Source: Thereva unica | Taxonomy: Eukaryota; Arthropoda; Insecta; Diptera; Therevidae | Assembly (NCBI GenBank): GCA_949987705.1 | Contig: CATLJY010000254.1 | Span: 62,001-126,000 of the forward strand | Length of the DNA: 64,000 nucleotides | Reading direction: 5' to 3' | In this document: positions 1 through 10,749 of the stretch, one piece after another | How positions within the stretch are numbered: the first letter of the stretch is position 1 | Layout: every line of letters begins with the position of its first letter | Notes under the pieces: generated by a model | Told to the model about the DNA's origin: nothing | Database searches by the model: none | The model's input: the letters and a program-made list of their open reading frames with translations, nothing else | Position numbers and translations under genes: made by a program

Positions 1-2
1 CC

Positions 3-962
3 AAGAAATACTTCTGGCCATCGATCAATAAAGACTGCAATGAGTGGTCTCGATCATGCCTAGGTTGCCAAAAGTCCAAAGTTTCACGACATACCAAATC
101 TCCATTGGAAGCTTTCAAACTTCCAAATAATAGATTTGACCATATCCATATGGATATAGTGGGACCCCTACCCCCATCTCGTGGATACTCTTATATCTTA
201 ACGATAGTCGATAGATTCACGCGATGGCCTGAAGCATACCCAATTCGGGATATCTCAGCTTCAACAGTGGCAAAGAAATTCGTCACTGAATTTGTCCCAC
301 GATTCGGCGTACCACTCGAGATCACAACCGATCAAGGTACGCAGTTCGAATCGAAACTATTCAATGAAGTTGCCAAATTACTCGGCACTCATAGAATCCG
401 GACCACCGCCTACCATCCACAAGCAAACGGGATGGTTGAACGGTTCCACAGGCAACTTAAAGCAGCCTTAATGGCAAGGGACAACACTACTCATTGGAGT
501 GAAGACTTGCCCTTTGTCTTGTTAGGCATACGCACGGCAATTAAGACCGACTTACAATGCTCACCAGCCGAGCTCGTATATGGTCAGAATCTGAGACTTC
601 CCAATTCGATTTCTATCCCAACGGATGAGAGTCCAATTGAAGAATCAGAATTCCTGTCTCGCCTTCGTTCTCATATGCAGAACATCAAGGCAATACATCC
701 TCGGCAACCCGTCCAAAAGGATGTCTACGTGCCAGAAGCCCTGGAGAACGCCGACTACGTTTTCATACGAGTCGACAGAGTTCGAAAACCTTTCGAACCT
801 CCATACGAGGGCCCATATGAAGTAATCAAACGATTACGAAAACACTTCGTCGTCAAATTGAACGGCACAACCAAGTCAATATCCATTGACAGGCTAAAGC
901 CAGCCTTCGGTTGTGACCGCGACAACGAAGCTAAGCCGTCTAAAGCGGTAACATTTCGTTAA
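3..962 (+). CDS. Gypsy Pol, integrase part (enters from left edge)
   Basis: The frame is open from base 3 with no start, so the gene begins outside the window. It encodes the integrase that joins retrotransposon cDNA to chromosomal DNA. Visible in order: the end of the HHCC zinc finger (CLGCQKSK), the catalytic core with D in HMDIVGPLPPS (near base 150), D in TTDQGTQF (near 325) and E in ANGMVERFHRQ (near 430), then the C-terminal strand region PPYEGPYEVIKR (near 805). All three catalytic acids are present. The style matches CsRn1-like insect Gypsy elements, as does the minus-strand element at 53.5-56.7 kb. The stop lies about 20 bases before the LTR. No frameshift is seen in this part. Confidence 0.92.
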   Translation, partial: KKYFWPSINKDCNEWSRSCLGCQKSKVSRHTKSPLEAFKLPNNRFDHIHMDIVGPLPPSRGYSYILTIVDRFTRWPEAYPIRDISASTVAKKFVTEFVPRFGVPLEITTDQGTQFESKLFNEVAKLLGTHRIRTTAYHPQANGMVERFHRQLKAALMARDNTTHWSEDLPFVLLGIRTAIKTDLQCSPAELVYGQNLRLPNSISIPTDESPIEESEFLSRLRSHMQNIKAIHPRQPVQKDVYVPEALENADYVFIRVDRVRKPFEPPYEGPYEVIKRLRKHFVVKLNGTTKSISIDRLKPAFGCDRDNEAKPSKAVTFR

Positions 963-971
963 CGCTACGCT

Positions 972-1400
972 GGGGGGGGGAGTATGCAGTGACCGCGTAA
1001 ACTTAATTACCAAGTTTACGCAAAGTCACACAACAGCCTCCCACACAATAAACACGATCAGTCGGAACACTCCATCGATCACCGAACTTAAAGTTCAGTG
1101 ATCTTACCGTTCTCTGTTCCGTTCCGCCCGCATCGTGTCTATTGGAGGGATAGCCAATTTCCGGCATCTCCGATTTTAACACTCTATCAAAAAGGCTCCC
1201 TCTAACCTGTGAAATCGTGCGTGAATACAAAGCGAAAATATCAGTGACTCTAAAATATATATATATATATATCACATACATTATACAAATAAATTGTTTC
1301 AATTTAATCCGATAATTAAAACTTGTGATAAAACGATAGTTGTTATTAATAATAAAGTTATAAGTGAAAGTACTAAAATTAAAAAGTGTTTAATTCAAAA
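972..1400 (+). mobile_element. Polypurine tract and 3' LTR of the first Gypsy element
   Basis: A run of nine G residues plus AG (972-982) follows the pol stop and looks like a polypurine tract. The LTR then starts near 985 with TGCAGTGACCGCG. Its first ~200 bases recur, diverged and reverse-complemented, at about 18.9-19.13 kb. That supports the start and shows a repeat family. An (AT)n run near 1253-1272 and an AATAAA near 1285 lie inside. The right end is uncertain because AT-rich sequence continues without a clear CA end or second copy. Confidence 0.7.
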
Positions 1401-2204
1401 GCTCCCCGGAATACAGGAGCCATAAGTTAACGTTAAAATGTTACGTCATATTAACAATTGTTAAACGGTGCAACTCCCGTTTTGTCTAACCGGAGATTTG
1501 ACAACCGATTTAGCTTTTGTTACGGTTAAAGTTAGTTGGTGCAACTCACCCTTAGAATCACTATTTGAAAAAAGTAAAAGTTTAATTAAATACAAATTCC
1601 TTAGTTTCACTGCACTTTTATGCTAATAATAACAGAAAGAAACTGATGAGGGTAATCAAGTGCTCCTTTTGCAAAACACATAATATTCAAAAATTGGAAT
1701 TTCCCGTTACTTTTAGTTCTTTGAATTATTTTGATTACTAGGAATTTTGAAATAACGGACCAGAAATATTTAACAAAAATTTCGCAGGAATAGGCTTGCT
1801 GCAGCAAGTTTTACATCGAAATTTCATGTGAGGGTAATCAAGTGCTTCCTAGTGTATGTAAGTGTATAAAATATAATTATTTACGTATGTGCAAAAGTAA
1901 TATAATATAAAGTGAAAGTAGTATTTTGTATAATTATTTATATATGTGTAAAGACTTATATATTAATATGTATAAGGAAAGTTAAAAGAACAATGTATGT
2001 ATGTGTATGTGTAAGCAATAATTATAGATTAATATGTATATCAAAAAGATAAAAAATAATAATATAAATAATATATATGTATGAGAAAGAATTATATTGT
2101 AATATGGATAAGGAGGGTAAAATAATAGTATGTGTAAATATGTAATCAAAATAAAGGATCTAAAACCTTTTAAATAGATGAATGAAAAGAAAATACAAAA
2201 AAAA
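1401..2204. other. AT-rich non-coding stretch
   Basis: No gene is seen. The stretch is rich in TATG/TGTA-type simple sequence. A 16-base string, GAGGGTAATCAAGTGC, occurs twice (near 1648 and 1830). It may be the decayed internal part of a retroelement. Confidence 0.4.
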
Positions 2205-2555
2205 CTTAAATCAAAAAGAAATCAAATACGAAAAAAAACTTAACACTAGATATACCGACAATTTGACTTACCTATATTTACCGACACCAGTCAAAATGAC
2301 TGGTCTTAGAAAATTTTTTTTTGGTTTGGTAGAAGTGCCGATTATAATCAAAACCTTTTTGATTTTGAATAAAAAAATATATCTGACCGCCTACTATTAT
2401 TCAATTAAGTATCGCTACAAATATCATTGCATCGTTTTAAAACAAAAAAATGGGGTTAACTAGGAATTTGAAAATGAAACTACAAAACCAGTCATTTTGA
2501 CTGGTGTGGTAAATCTAGTGTTAAATCAAAAAGAAATCAAATACGAAAAAAAAAA
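2205..2555. repeat. ~35-bp duplication flanking a MITE
   Basis: The string TTAAATCAAAAAGAAATCAA plus the following ATACG and A-run is present both left (about 2205-2239) and right (2521-2553) of the MITE. The simplest reading is a pre-existing two-copy tandem repeat, with the MITE inserted at the TTAA between the copies. The TTAA alone is the element's own target duplication. Confidence 0.65.
2244..2520. mobile_element. piggyBac-type MITE (277 bp) in TTAA
   Basis: The element sits between TTAA at 2240-2243 and TTAA at 2521-2524. It begins CACTAGAT and ends ATCTAGTG. Subterminal inverted copies of ACCAGTCAAAATGACTGGT, itself a palindrome, lie near 2285 and 2488. TTAA duplication and short inverted ends are hallmarks of piggyBac. 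An open frame across it (2182-2463) has no protein similarity I recognise and is ignored. It is non-autonomous and has no transposase. Confidence 0.8.
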
Positions 2556-2804
2556 AAATTAAAATTTATATGAAATCAAATTCTTTAAATATTTAGTAAA
2601 AAAAAATATAAATACAGAGCAAAAACAGTGTCTCCCTGATTTTATCGGAATGTTATTATTATGTAAGTATGTATGTTTAAAAAAAAAATATAAACAAAAC
2701 AAATTTCTGTGATCCTCTTTGTAGAGCCAAATTTTCCAGACGTTGCGAAAAAAAACTTCCAATTTCTCAAAATATTTTCAACTCTCAAATGCGAATAAGA
2801 CAAA

Positions 2805-3720
2805 ACGTAGAAAATATTTCCACGGGTTCCGCTATTTCATCCTTTGTTTAAGAAAAATAAAATTTTTAATAGAATTTTTCGATGGAACCTGAAACTGAAA
2901 CTGATTTTGAACTTTTATATAATTAGAGCAATTTTGTTTTGATGCGCGCCGTTTTCACTGGCTATGAACTTTTATTTATTTAGTACTTTCTTTTTTTTAA
3001 AACATTTTATGCACTGTCGAAAAAAACGTAGAAAATATTCCCACAGGTTCTGCTATTTCATTCTTTGTTTAAGAAAAAAAAAATTTCACTAGAATTTTTC
3101 GATGGAACTTGAAACTGAAACTGATTTTGAACTTTTTAAATAATTAGAGTAATTTTATTTTAATGCACGCCGATTTTCACTGGCTATGAACTTTTATTTT
3201 TAAATAATTTTCTGCACCGGCGGGGTCACTATTGTAGCTTGTAAAATATAAATACAGAGCAAAAACGGTGTAATCAAATGCGAATAAGAAAAAACGTAGA
3301 AAATATTTCCACGGGTTCCGCATTTTCATCCTTTGTTTAAGAAAAAAAAATTTTTTAATAGAATTTTTCGATGGAACCTGAAACTGAAACTGATTTTGAA
3401 CTTTTATATAATTAGAGCAATTTTGTTTTGATGCGCGCCGTTTTCACTGGCTATGAACTTTTATTTATCTAGTACTTTCTTTTTTTTAAAACATTTTATG
3501 CACCGTCGAAAAAAAACGTAGAAAATATTCCCACAGGTTCCGCTATTTCATTTTTTGTTTAAGAAAAAAAAAATTTCAATAGAATTTTTCGATGGAACTT
3601 GAAACTGAAACTGATTTTGAACTTTTAAATAATTAGAGTAATTTTATTTTAATGCGCGCCGATTTTCACTGGCTATGAACTTTTATTTTTAAATAATTTT
3701 ATGCACCGTCGGGGTCACCA
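2805..3720. repeat. Two-level tandem repeat, ~489-bp period
   Basis: Related units A and B alternate as A-B-A-B. The marker GAAAATATT plus CCACRGGTTC falls at 2810, 3031, 3299 and 3521, giving spacings of 221, 268 and 222. Both like-to-like distances are 489-490. Each unit carries TTTTTCGATGGAAC and GAAACTGAAACTGATTTTGA. The 489-bp dimer therefore duplicated after A and B diverged. No coding potential is seen. Confidence 0.85.
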
Positions 3721-4226
3721 TTGTAGCTTCGCTGGCCACAAGTTCAGTTTCCCACATCCGATGGATTTCAGAAGGAAGTCTTTGAACAATAAGATAAATT
3801 AGCAAGGGATCCCAATAAGAAGTGTTAACACCTAAAGCCTGCAACTCGCACAAACACTCGTTAGATCTGTAACAGCGTACCTAAGTGGGTTGCCCGAAGA
3901 AGCCCACCTTAGCTACACTTACAAAAAAAAAAATTGGACACACGAAAAAAACTCCCAGTCAAAACCGATCCAACCAATCCAGGTGGTACCCCGGCCTCAA
4001 GAGGAGGGCTGGCTCGCCGGGGGGTCGTGGAGTGTTTAGAACCTGGAGGTACCACCTACAATAATGCCTCACCATTTGCTTGTATGAGAGCGTCTCCCAT
4101 CGGGATGGAAGTGGAGTGCTTACATGAAGTGAGTAAAGCCACTGAAAAAGAATTCCGGAGAGCAAAGCATCGCACGCCGCTAATTCGGTCGACCGTTAAC
4201 CTGCCATATTATTTTCAATCATTCTG

Positions 4227-4261
<35 letters not shown>

Positions 4262-5441
4262 GCTAAAAGAAAACTAAAACTCCAATCTCTTCAAGCGAAA
4301 AAAAAACTCGTTGTAACAGCGTATCTTTAATACAACCTCATCAAATATACATGCAGGTAGGCAACACAATACATCGACATTAACATATTAACACGTCTTA
4401 CAATAGTTGAGGTTTCAAGACGTCTTAGGGGGTGGGTGATTATACCGTTATTGGAAATTAAATGTGATGCCACAACGACCTCACCCAAAACCCTGGAGTC
4501 GCTCACAGAAAAAAAGAAATCAGAAAATCAATATAATAAACATATAATAAGTTGAATTAATTATTATGGCCAACGCTATCGTTAAATAAAATAATCAACA
4601 ATCAAATAACAATTAATGTAAAAAAATTTAAAAATCAATGTTCACTGATAAAATTTGATAAAATAAATAAGGAAATTAAGTAAAAATGTGTAAATTAAGA
4701 AAAAAAAACTTTAAGATAATAGTATATGTATTTGTTCTTTCAAAAAAAAAATGGTTTTTTTCTTGAACCGTAATCTATTATTCTGTCATCCTTGAAATTA
4801 TGCTCCATTAGACCTACATACGTAAGTTAGTCCAGGAAATGGTCCTCCACAATTTGTTCTTTCGCTGGTTACGCAGCGAACGCTAATATATACCAAAAAC
4901 TTAGCACCTAAAACTTAACTTAATTTCCATACGCTTCTTGTCCACTTCTACTCCTGTTTTGTTTTCTTTTTACTCCAATCCAGAGGTACCTGCCATCATC
5001 TTCTTTGAATACTGCTCTGTTGCAAATATCGTTCGAAATTCTTCCTTTAGGTTCTCGATTTTTCCTCTCTTGCACCCAATAAATTCAATTCTTTTTCTAA
5101 TATGTTTCTGTTCTTGCGCTCAAACAGAAAATTATATTCTTTATTTTTTTTTTTGGGTTACATTATGTTTAATTTAAATATTAATTAACGTTATTTGATT
5201 ATTTTTAGATTAAATATATATTAACGCTTATGTCCACACACAACTTATTGTGTAACCAAAATTTTTTTTAAAAATATTCTTAAACATTCGCACATGAAGA
5301 AAAACGGGCTTTTATTCTCAAACTGGTCAAGACAAAACTGAATTTTTTTCCGACTTTTCTTTTTTTTCGATTTTCCCGGCCTTCCCATTTTTCCTAAAGC
5401 AATTTTTCCCAGTTGATAATTTTTTTTATAAAGTGGCTATT
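3721..5441. other. Non-coding region with a 30+ A run
   Basis: No gene is recognised. Bases 3960-4225 are richer in GC and contain an inverted pair, CCAGGTGGTACC near 3979 and GGTACCACCT near 4048. They end in a run of more than 30 A (about 4227-4259), like the tail of a retroposed RNA. GTAACAGCGTA occurs near 3870 and 4314. From 4500 to 5440 the DNA is AT-rich with nothing recognisable. Confidence 0.4.
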
Positions 5442-6231
5442 TCAAGGTGTTTTTTTTTCATTTTCCTTTTCGTAAGGGAATTGGTTTGCCGTTACAGATC
5501 TATCCAATAAGGATTTAATAGAATTCACCGACTCACTAGACACTTGTTTAAGATTGAATAAACTTCTTAGTTGAGAATTAACTAACACCCTGTTGTTATT
5601 ATTTCTGTGGAGTAATGTTGACCATGCCTTTTCATAATTAGCATCTGTTATTTGAAACTGTCGAATTAAATGCTCGGCTTCACCCGATAACACAGATTTT
5701 AAATAATGCAGTTTTTGTGCTTAAGAAAGAGAAGGATTTTGATGTACTAATGAGTTAAACAGATCATGAAAGGAGCGCCATGACTCATAAGAACCTGAAA
5801 CGGTGGGAAGTGAAATTTTTGGAAGTCGCAGTAGCTGTGTTGACATTGATGTTGAGTTCAAGTGTGTCGACTCATGCGCTGATGGGCTTGGTGGAGGTGT
5901 TTGATCCTCAAATTTACTAAGAGCAGCTTTTATTAGTCCCATGAATTCAAAACTTATCCTCAAGACTTAAATATGTATCATTCATAAAATAATCACAAGT
6001 GGGTTTATCAACTAAATTTGCAAACAGTAATTCAAGCTGAATATGGTTTTGTTCTATTCGCGACCATTGTTCTCGAAATTGAGTAATACGTTCGGATATG
6101 TATTCTTTGGTTCTTTTGACAAGAGCAGTCTTCTTATAGTTGGAGATGGCCTTGTTCAAAAGATCAATGTAAACCTTTTGTAGTTTTAAGGCTTCATTAA
6201 AAGAAGCTTCTGTGCCATATCGACTAGTCAA
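5442..6231 (-). pseudogene. BEL/Pao-type gag, broken
   Basis: Reading from 6231 down, this matches the capsid region of BEL/Pao retrotransposons. It has an N-terminal helical segment, then LPKISLPTVSGSYESW, then KLHYLKSVLSGEAEHLIRQF and LVNSQLRSLFNL. These features are typical of the DUF1759-type Gag. There is a frame change where the first two segments overlap (5947-5963). One in-frame TAA lies at about 5721, after NPSLS; the reading resumes immediately. The protein ends in an A/T run near 5442 and the rest of gag, protease and pol is missing. It is dead as it stands. Confidence 0.85.
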
Positions 6232-7500
6232 TCACAAACTGTGTAAAATAACTATGAATTGATATATCACGAATGTATCACTTGCACTTGATTAAAGTTA
6301 GAGCGTTATCCCCTGAAATGAACTCTTATAAACACTTTGTGTGGAAGAAGTTAATATAAGTGAGAAACTCGCTTCGAGAGGGTAATGAAATGGGTTGGTA
6401 TAAAACCTTCCAATTGATTTGATTTGAAATGAGGGGCTTGCCTCGGAAAACAATATAGTTGAAGACTAGGCTTGCGTAAAATATGTGAGTAATAAATTGT
6501 AAAAGTAAGCTCATGTAAATTTAGCTTGGTGCGTAAGACCTTGCTATGGATGAGGGACTTGCCTCGAGAAAATAATAAATTGAACGAGTGAATAGTTCGA
6601 GAACAGTATTTTGAAATTAACTGCTTGCAATGAAACACCTTGTTTTGAAAATAGAAAGTCTTGAGCACTAGGTTCACATTAATGTTTTATACTAAGATCT
6701 TATAAAATGAGAAACTTTAACTTCACTTGACTCCTTTTAAACACTATGCACTGCACTTAGAAACACATCCGGCTCGAAGGACCATACGTTTTTGTTTCAA
6801 AAACCCTAAAAAATAATTATGAAGATTGATTGCCGCCTTTTGGCTTCTAATTGCAGAGCACCTGAATAAAAGAGTAAGATTCAATGCAAAACATTTAAAA
6901 TTAATTTATCCAGTTAATTTAGTATAAATATTAAATCTGTAATTCAGAATGAAAATCAATATAAATATTAAGTCAAATATCAAGTATCAAGTCAATTCAA
7001 TATAAATATTAAATTTGTAATTCAAATCAAAATAGAACAAAGTTTTATGTATTAAAGAAATTTCATTTCAATTGTTAAAAGGGTTAGTAAGTTGATTGAA
7101 TTAGTGAATAAATTCAAAATTCAATGAAAAAGATAACCAGATTAACTCAAAACTATTTTCAGTTGAATATTCACCCAAAATTTACTTAAAAACACCCTCA
7201 ACAATGTTGTAAACTAAAAATTCAATTTCATCACCTCATCAACGATGTAAGCTACAAATCAGTTAAGCAATTATCGAATTGCAAAGAACACCTCTACAAC
7301 GTTGATCACTAAATCGCGAAATTTAAATTTTCGAAGAAACGAGAAAATGGTAAAATAGATCACCGAATCACCAGAAGAAACGAAAAAGAAAAAAAAAGTA
7401 TATATATATAGAATTTTATCAGTATGTAAAATGAGGTACTCATCTGATTTCTAGAGTTGAACTTGTATAAAAGGAGGAGTTACTGTTGTATGCAACCAAC
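6232..7500. other. AT-rich non-coding region with weak repeats
   Basis: No gene is seen. GAGGG.CTTGCCTCG occurs near 6430 and 6550. ATAAATATTAAAT-type units recur near 6920, 6960 and 6997. TCAACAATGTTGTAA-like strings recur near 7198, 7240 and 7295. These may be internal sequence of the decayed BEL element to the left, but I cannot show it. Confidence 0.35.
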
Positions 7501-7507
7501 AAAGGAA

Positions 7508-7850
7508 AGGAAGTTGATGGTCGAATCCCAACAACACAGGAATATTAGTTAATTTGTTGATGGTCGACTCCCAACAACAAAGAAAAGTAAATGGTTTGTA
7601 TATGGTCGAATCCCAAAAACAAACGGAATATTAGTAAAACTTGTTGATGGTCGAATCCCAACAACAAGGAAAAGTTAGTGGTTTGCTTATGGTCGAGTCC
7701 CAAAAGCAAAAGGAATATTAATAAACTTGTTGATGGTCGAATCCCAACAACAAGGAATATTAGTAAAATTGTTGATGGTCGGACCCCAACAACAAAGGAA
7801 AAGTTAGGAGTTTGTTTATGGTCGAATCCCAAAAAACAAAACGGAATGTA
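7508..7850. repeat. 43/44-bp minisatellite, 8 copies
   Basis: ATGGTCG begins at 7515, 7560, 7602, 7647, 7689, 7733, 7775 and 7818. Spacings run 45, 42, 45, 42, 44, 42, 43. Units of the type TTGTTGATGGTCGAATCCCA and GTTTGTTTATGGTCGAATCC partly alternate, giving an ~87-bp dimer. The long minus-strand open frame here (7545-7832) is only the repeat read through. Confidence 0.9.
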
Positions 7851-8400
7851 GGAAAAGGACTAAAGGTTTTATGTTCAAGATCAACTTACCTCGGTGAAGA
7901 TCCGGTTCAGAGAGAGCGATCGAGTCGTTCGCAACAATATTTATTAATTTGCTTGAATTTAATTCAAGTGGGGATACAAAAGAAAACCACAACGTTTGCT
8001 TCGATAATAAAAGTGGGACTGCGATTTTATACGTAGGCATGCATTGAGGTGATGGGGTTACAAGAGTAAATTTTGAATGAATATCGTAAATTGTAAATCA
8101 ATTATAATAAACTTAAATTATATTAGTATATCAATGACGATGTAATATGGTGATGGTTGATGTGGTGATCTTGGCCAGATATGATGATGTTTCAGGTTGA
8201 TGAATGTCCACTGTAGCCGAATGACCAAGCTTCCTTTATCAAGTGGTTCCGAAAAGTGCGTAATTAAACGTTCTTCGTGAATTAATGTTATCCATCCGTA
8301 ATAAAAAAAAACATTAAATGCCCTGAAGGTGATTCGGTGATTGGACTCTGAGCAGACAGAATTCAAAGGATAACCAAGGAAAATTCCTTGCTGTGAAAGA
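7851..8400. other. Non-coding stretch before Gypsy scraps
   Basis: No gene, RNA or terminal repeat is recognised. It could be LTR or leader sequence of the Gypsy fragments to the right. Confidence 0.3.
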
Positions 8401-8402
8401 AT

Positions 8403-8609
8403 TGAACAGCCGGTTTGAAATTAAGACCGAGGTACTTAGGACCGTACAAGGTAACTAAGGTTCACGCGCGTGATCGATATACCGTGGAAAAGGTAGGTGA
8501 CCATGAAGGACCAAATATTACGACAGCCGCTGCTGATGGAATGCAGAGATGGGGACAGCCATTCGAGTCGAATGTCCGGTCAGGAGGTCCGAATGTAGGA
8601 TTGGATTAG
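8403..8609 (+). pseudogene. Gypsy integrase C-terminal fragment
   Basis: The frame reads AGLKLRPRYLGPYKVTKV, then DRYTVEKVGDHEGP and AADGMQRW, and ends at 8607-8609. This is the small C-terminal domain of integrase from 17.6/297-like insect Gypsy elements. Nothing upstream encodes the zinc finger or DDE core, so only the last ~65 residues survive. It precedes a protease/RT fragment, the reverse of normal pol order. The two pieces therefore come from different copies or a rearrangement. Confidence 0.8.
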
Positions 8610-8719
8610 AATTAGAGCTTCGTGATGCTTCTCCCTCTCTTTCTCTCTGTTTCGATTTACTTTGTAATCAAAATAAAATGCAAGTTAAACAAACAAATCA
8701 CACTACCAAATTTTTGCGA

Positions 8720-9445
8720 ATTCAAACAACCTGAAACAAGTACGTTCCTAATATTTAAGTTTCACGGTTATTTTGATGCATTGCTAGGACTCGACAAACT
8801 AAGGTCGTTAGGCGCTAAAGTAGATCTAGTAAACAATACACTGCACTGGTAACAAAGAATACTTCCATTTCCCTTGGATTCAAGCCAAATTACATGTCAC
8901 AAAAATTTATAATTCCCCCGCTATCCATATTAATAGTAAAAATTCCAGTTGACAGTGAAAACGGAGATATTCTCATCAAAAACACCTTAGTAAAACCCGG
9001 TATCTATATCCCTGAAGGAATCTACCGATCCACAGCCTGGTACAGCCTTGTTGAAGAGGTGTTCTTAGAACAACCGTTAAAAGTAGAACCTATAACAAAT
9101 AAATATGTTGAAGTCAGATAACAAAAACGCTGTCACTCCCGAAGATGTCACCCATAAACTTCGTGCTTCTCATCTAAACAAAGAAGAACGAGATCTTCTT
9201 TTCCACATATGTCAAGAATACCACGATAGAACCAAAAACTGACGAGAGAACCAAAAACTGACTTTCGCTCATCAAATTAAACAGCGGATATTAACAACAG
9301 ACTTACAGACGACATTCCTATCTATACGAAATCCTATAGATACATATCTATACGTCCACGAAGAGGAAGTGTGACGACAAATTAGTGACATGCTGGACCA
9401 AGGGATCATAAAACCGCAAAATAAAACAGCACAGATTTTGTGCTG
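8720..9445 (+). pseudogene. Gypsy protease-to-RT linker, decayed
   Basis: Three broken frames together match the N-terminal half of a 17.6/297-like pol. FKFHGYFDALLGLDKL (near 8760-8800) is the protease C-terminal part. VKIPVDSENGDILIKN and YIPEGIYRSTAWYSLVEEV (8937-9060) form the linker. HKLRASHLNKEERDLL (near 9150) and the pre-RT HEEEV..QISDMLDQGII follow. Stops lie near 8850, 9119, 9240 and 9373, and frames shift between pieces. It breaks at about 9445, before the RT palm. Confidence 0.8.
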
Positions 9446-9584
9446 CCATTACTGCAGGAGTTAGTTGGTTCAAGGTTTTTTTAGTGGTTTTTTAGTTAGT
9501 TAAAGAATAGAATATAGTGGAATACTAATTAGTTTTGTGCAGTAGTACATTAATCAGAATATACTTTTCGTGTCTCTTTAAACA
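9446..9584 (+). mobile_element. Probable Gypsy LTR end
   Basis: This segment lies just left of a tRNA-Lys primer site and ends TTTAAACA. That is the expected position and CA end of a 5' LTR. Its own start is unclear; the preceding pol scrap breaks off near 9445. No second copy is found in the window, so the extent is a guess. Confidence 0.45.
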
Positions 9585-9585
9585 A

Positions 9586-9599
9586 TGGCGCCCAACGTG
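9586..9599 (+). promoter_or_regulatory. Primer binding site for tRNA-Lys
   Basis: TGGCGCCCAACGTG is the exact complement of the 3' end (including CCA) of animal tRNA-Lys, the primer used by many Gypsy elements and retroviruses. It starts one base after the putative LTR CA end. Downstream to 9984 is leader sequence with a short open stretch (EIVAEKHLEKEKEEN, near 9700) that may be a gag remnant. The LINE at 10.0 kb interrupts it. Confidence 0.8.
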
Positions 9600-9984
9600 T
9601 CTTTAAAGTGATTTAAAATTGCAATAAAGGAGGGAAATTAAATAAATTTATACGTTAGAATTTATAGACATATTTTCTTTTGTGAGTGAAGTGACAAGTG
9701 TCAGAGATCGTTGCTGAAAAGCATTTGGAAAAGGAAAAGGAAGAAAATTATAAGGCGAATAAACTAAGCCCTCAGATTTCTTCCAAGAAATTTTTACCGG
9801 CATTGGAACCGGGTAAGGTGATTAGCTTTAACAGCGCCATTTTATAAGGCGGATGCTATATTAGGGAAATTGAAAAAAAAAATTTTTTCGTAAACAACGT
9901 GTGCGTAATAGGGAAAATAAACGATTATCTAAATAAATTTTGTGTGAAAATATAACTTTTATGAAAATTATCAAGAAAAGGGGT

Positions 9985-9999
9985 GAAATAATTTTGGTT
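9985..9999. repeat. Left 15-bp target duplication of the LINE
   Basis: GAAATAATTTTGGTT here is identical to 18067-18081. It lies immediately beside the (GTT)n tail. Confidence 0.88.
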
Positions 10000-10022
10000 G
10001 TTGTTGTTGTTGTTGTTGTTGT
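9998..10022 (-). repeat. (GTT)n tail of the LINE
   Basis: About eight GTT units. Read with the LINE this is (AAC)n, a microsatellite 3' tail in place of poly(A). It abuts the target duplication. Confidence 0.8.
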
Positions 10023-10749
10023 ATTATTAATTTTCCATCACAGGGATGGTATAACCCCAGGTTATAACTGGTCTAAGGTTTTCCAACCATATCAACCACT
10101 GTTTCTAGATTAGTTTCAGTTTAGTATTTGCTTAACCTCTGTCCTCTGATTTAGCAATTAAGAGCCACAGATATTTTAAGTAGAGATCTCTTGATTGAGG
10201 GCCATATGTATTGTACCAATGATACCTAACTCCTGGAGATTGGCCAAATTATCCAGGACTGTTATAGATCGTTTTTGAGGCTGAAGAGGCAACTGAGATG
10301 ATTTAATTCGGCCTTTTGATATTCAGTAAGTCAGTTGTTGAATGTTATATCGGAATGATGTATTGATACAGGCATCTAGTTGATAATGTCCGGGTTAAAC
10401 AGGACCTCGCAGGGTTCGATTGTCATGTAGATTTGATCAAGGAAATGCTTCAGTATGATGTAGTTTCTTAGAATTGATCCAGTATAGTTGGATTTCGTCA
10501 GAGTGTTTGAAATCTGATACTACGTGATTTGATTGGTAACGTCTATAGAAATACTCTCTCTCTGTAAGATGTCGGGATCTTTAGAGTGCGTCAACAGGAT
10601 ATATAATTTAACTTAAAACTAAATTAACAATAGAAAAACTAAGGGTGGTCACTAGAAAAGGAAATATACAAATTTGTTATCAGAGGGATGTGTTGACCTC
10701 CATGTCATTGAAATTAGTTAGATTAGTAAAATGATGAAATTCAGAAGGG
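10023..10749 (-). other. LINE 3' UTR
   Basis: Non-coding sequence between the ORF2 stop and the (AAC)n tail. No gene is seen. The assignment rests on the continuous LINE boundaries. Confidence 0.65.

Noticed and set aside
2182..2463. 93-codon ORF
   Set aside because: It lies across the left duplication and the piggyBac MITE, with no known motif and low-complexity AT composition.
7508..7850. CRISPR-like array
   Set aside because: The whole unit repeats, including the supposed spacers, and the setting is an animal genome full of transposons; it is a minisatellite.
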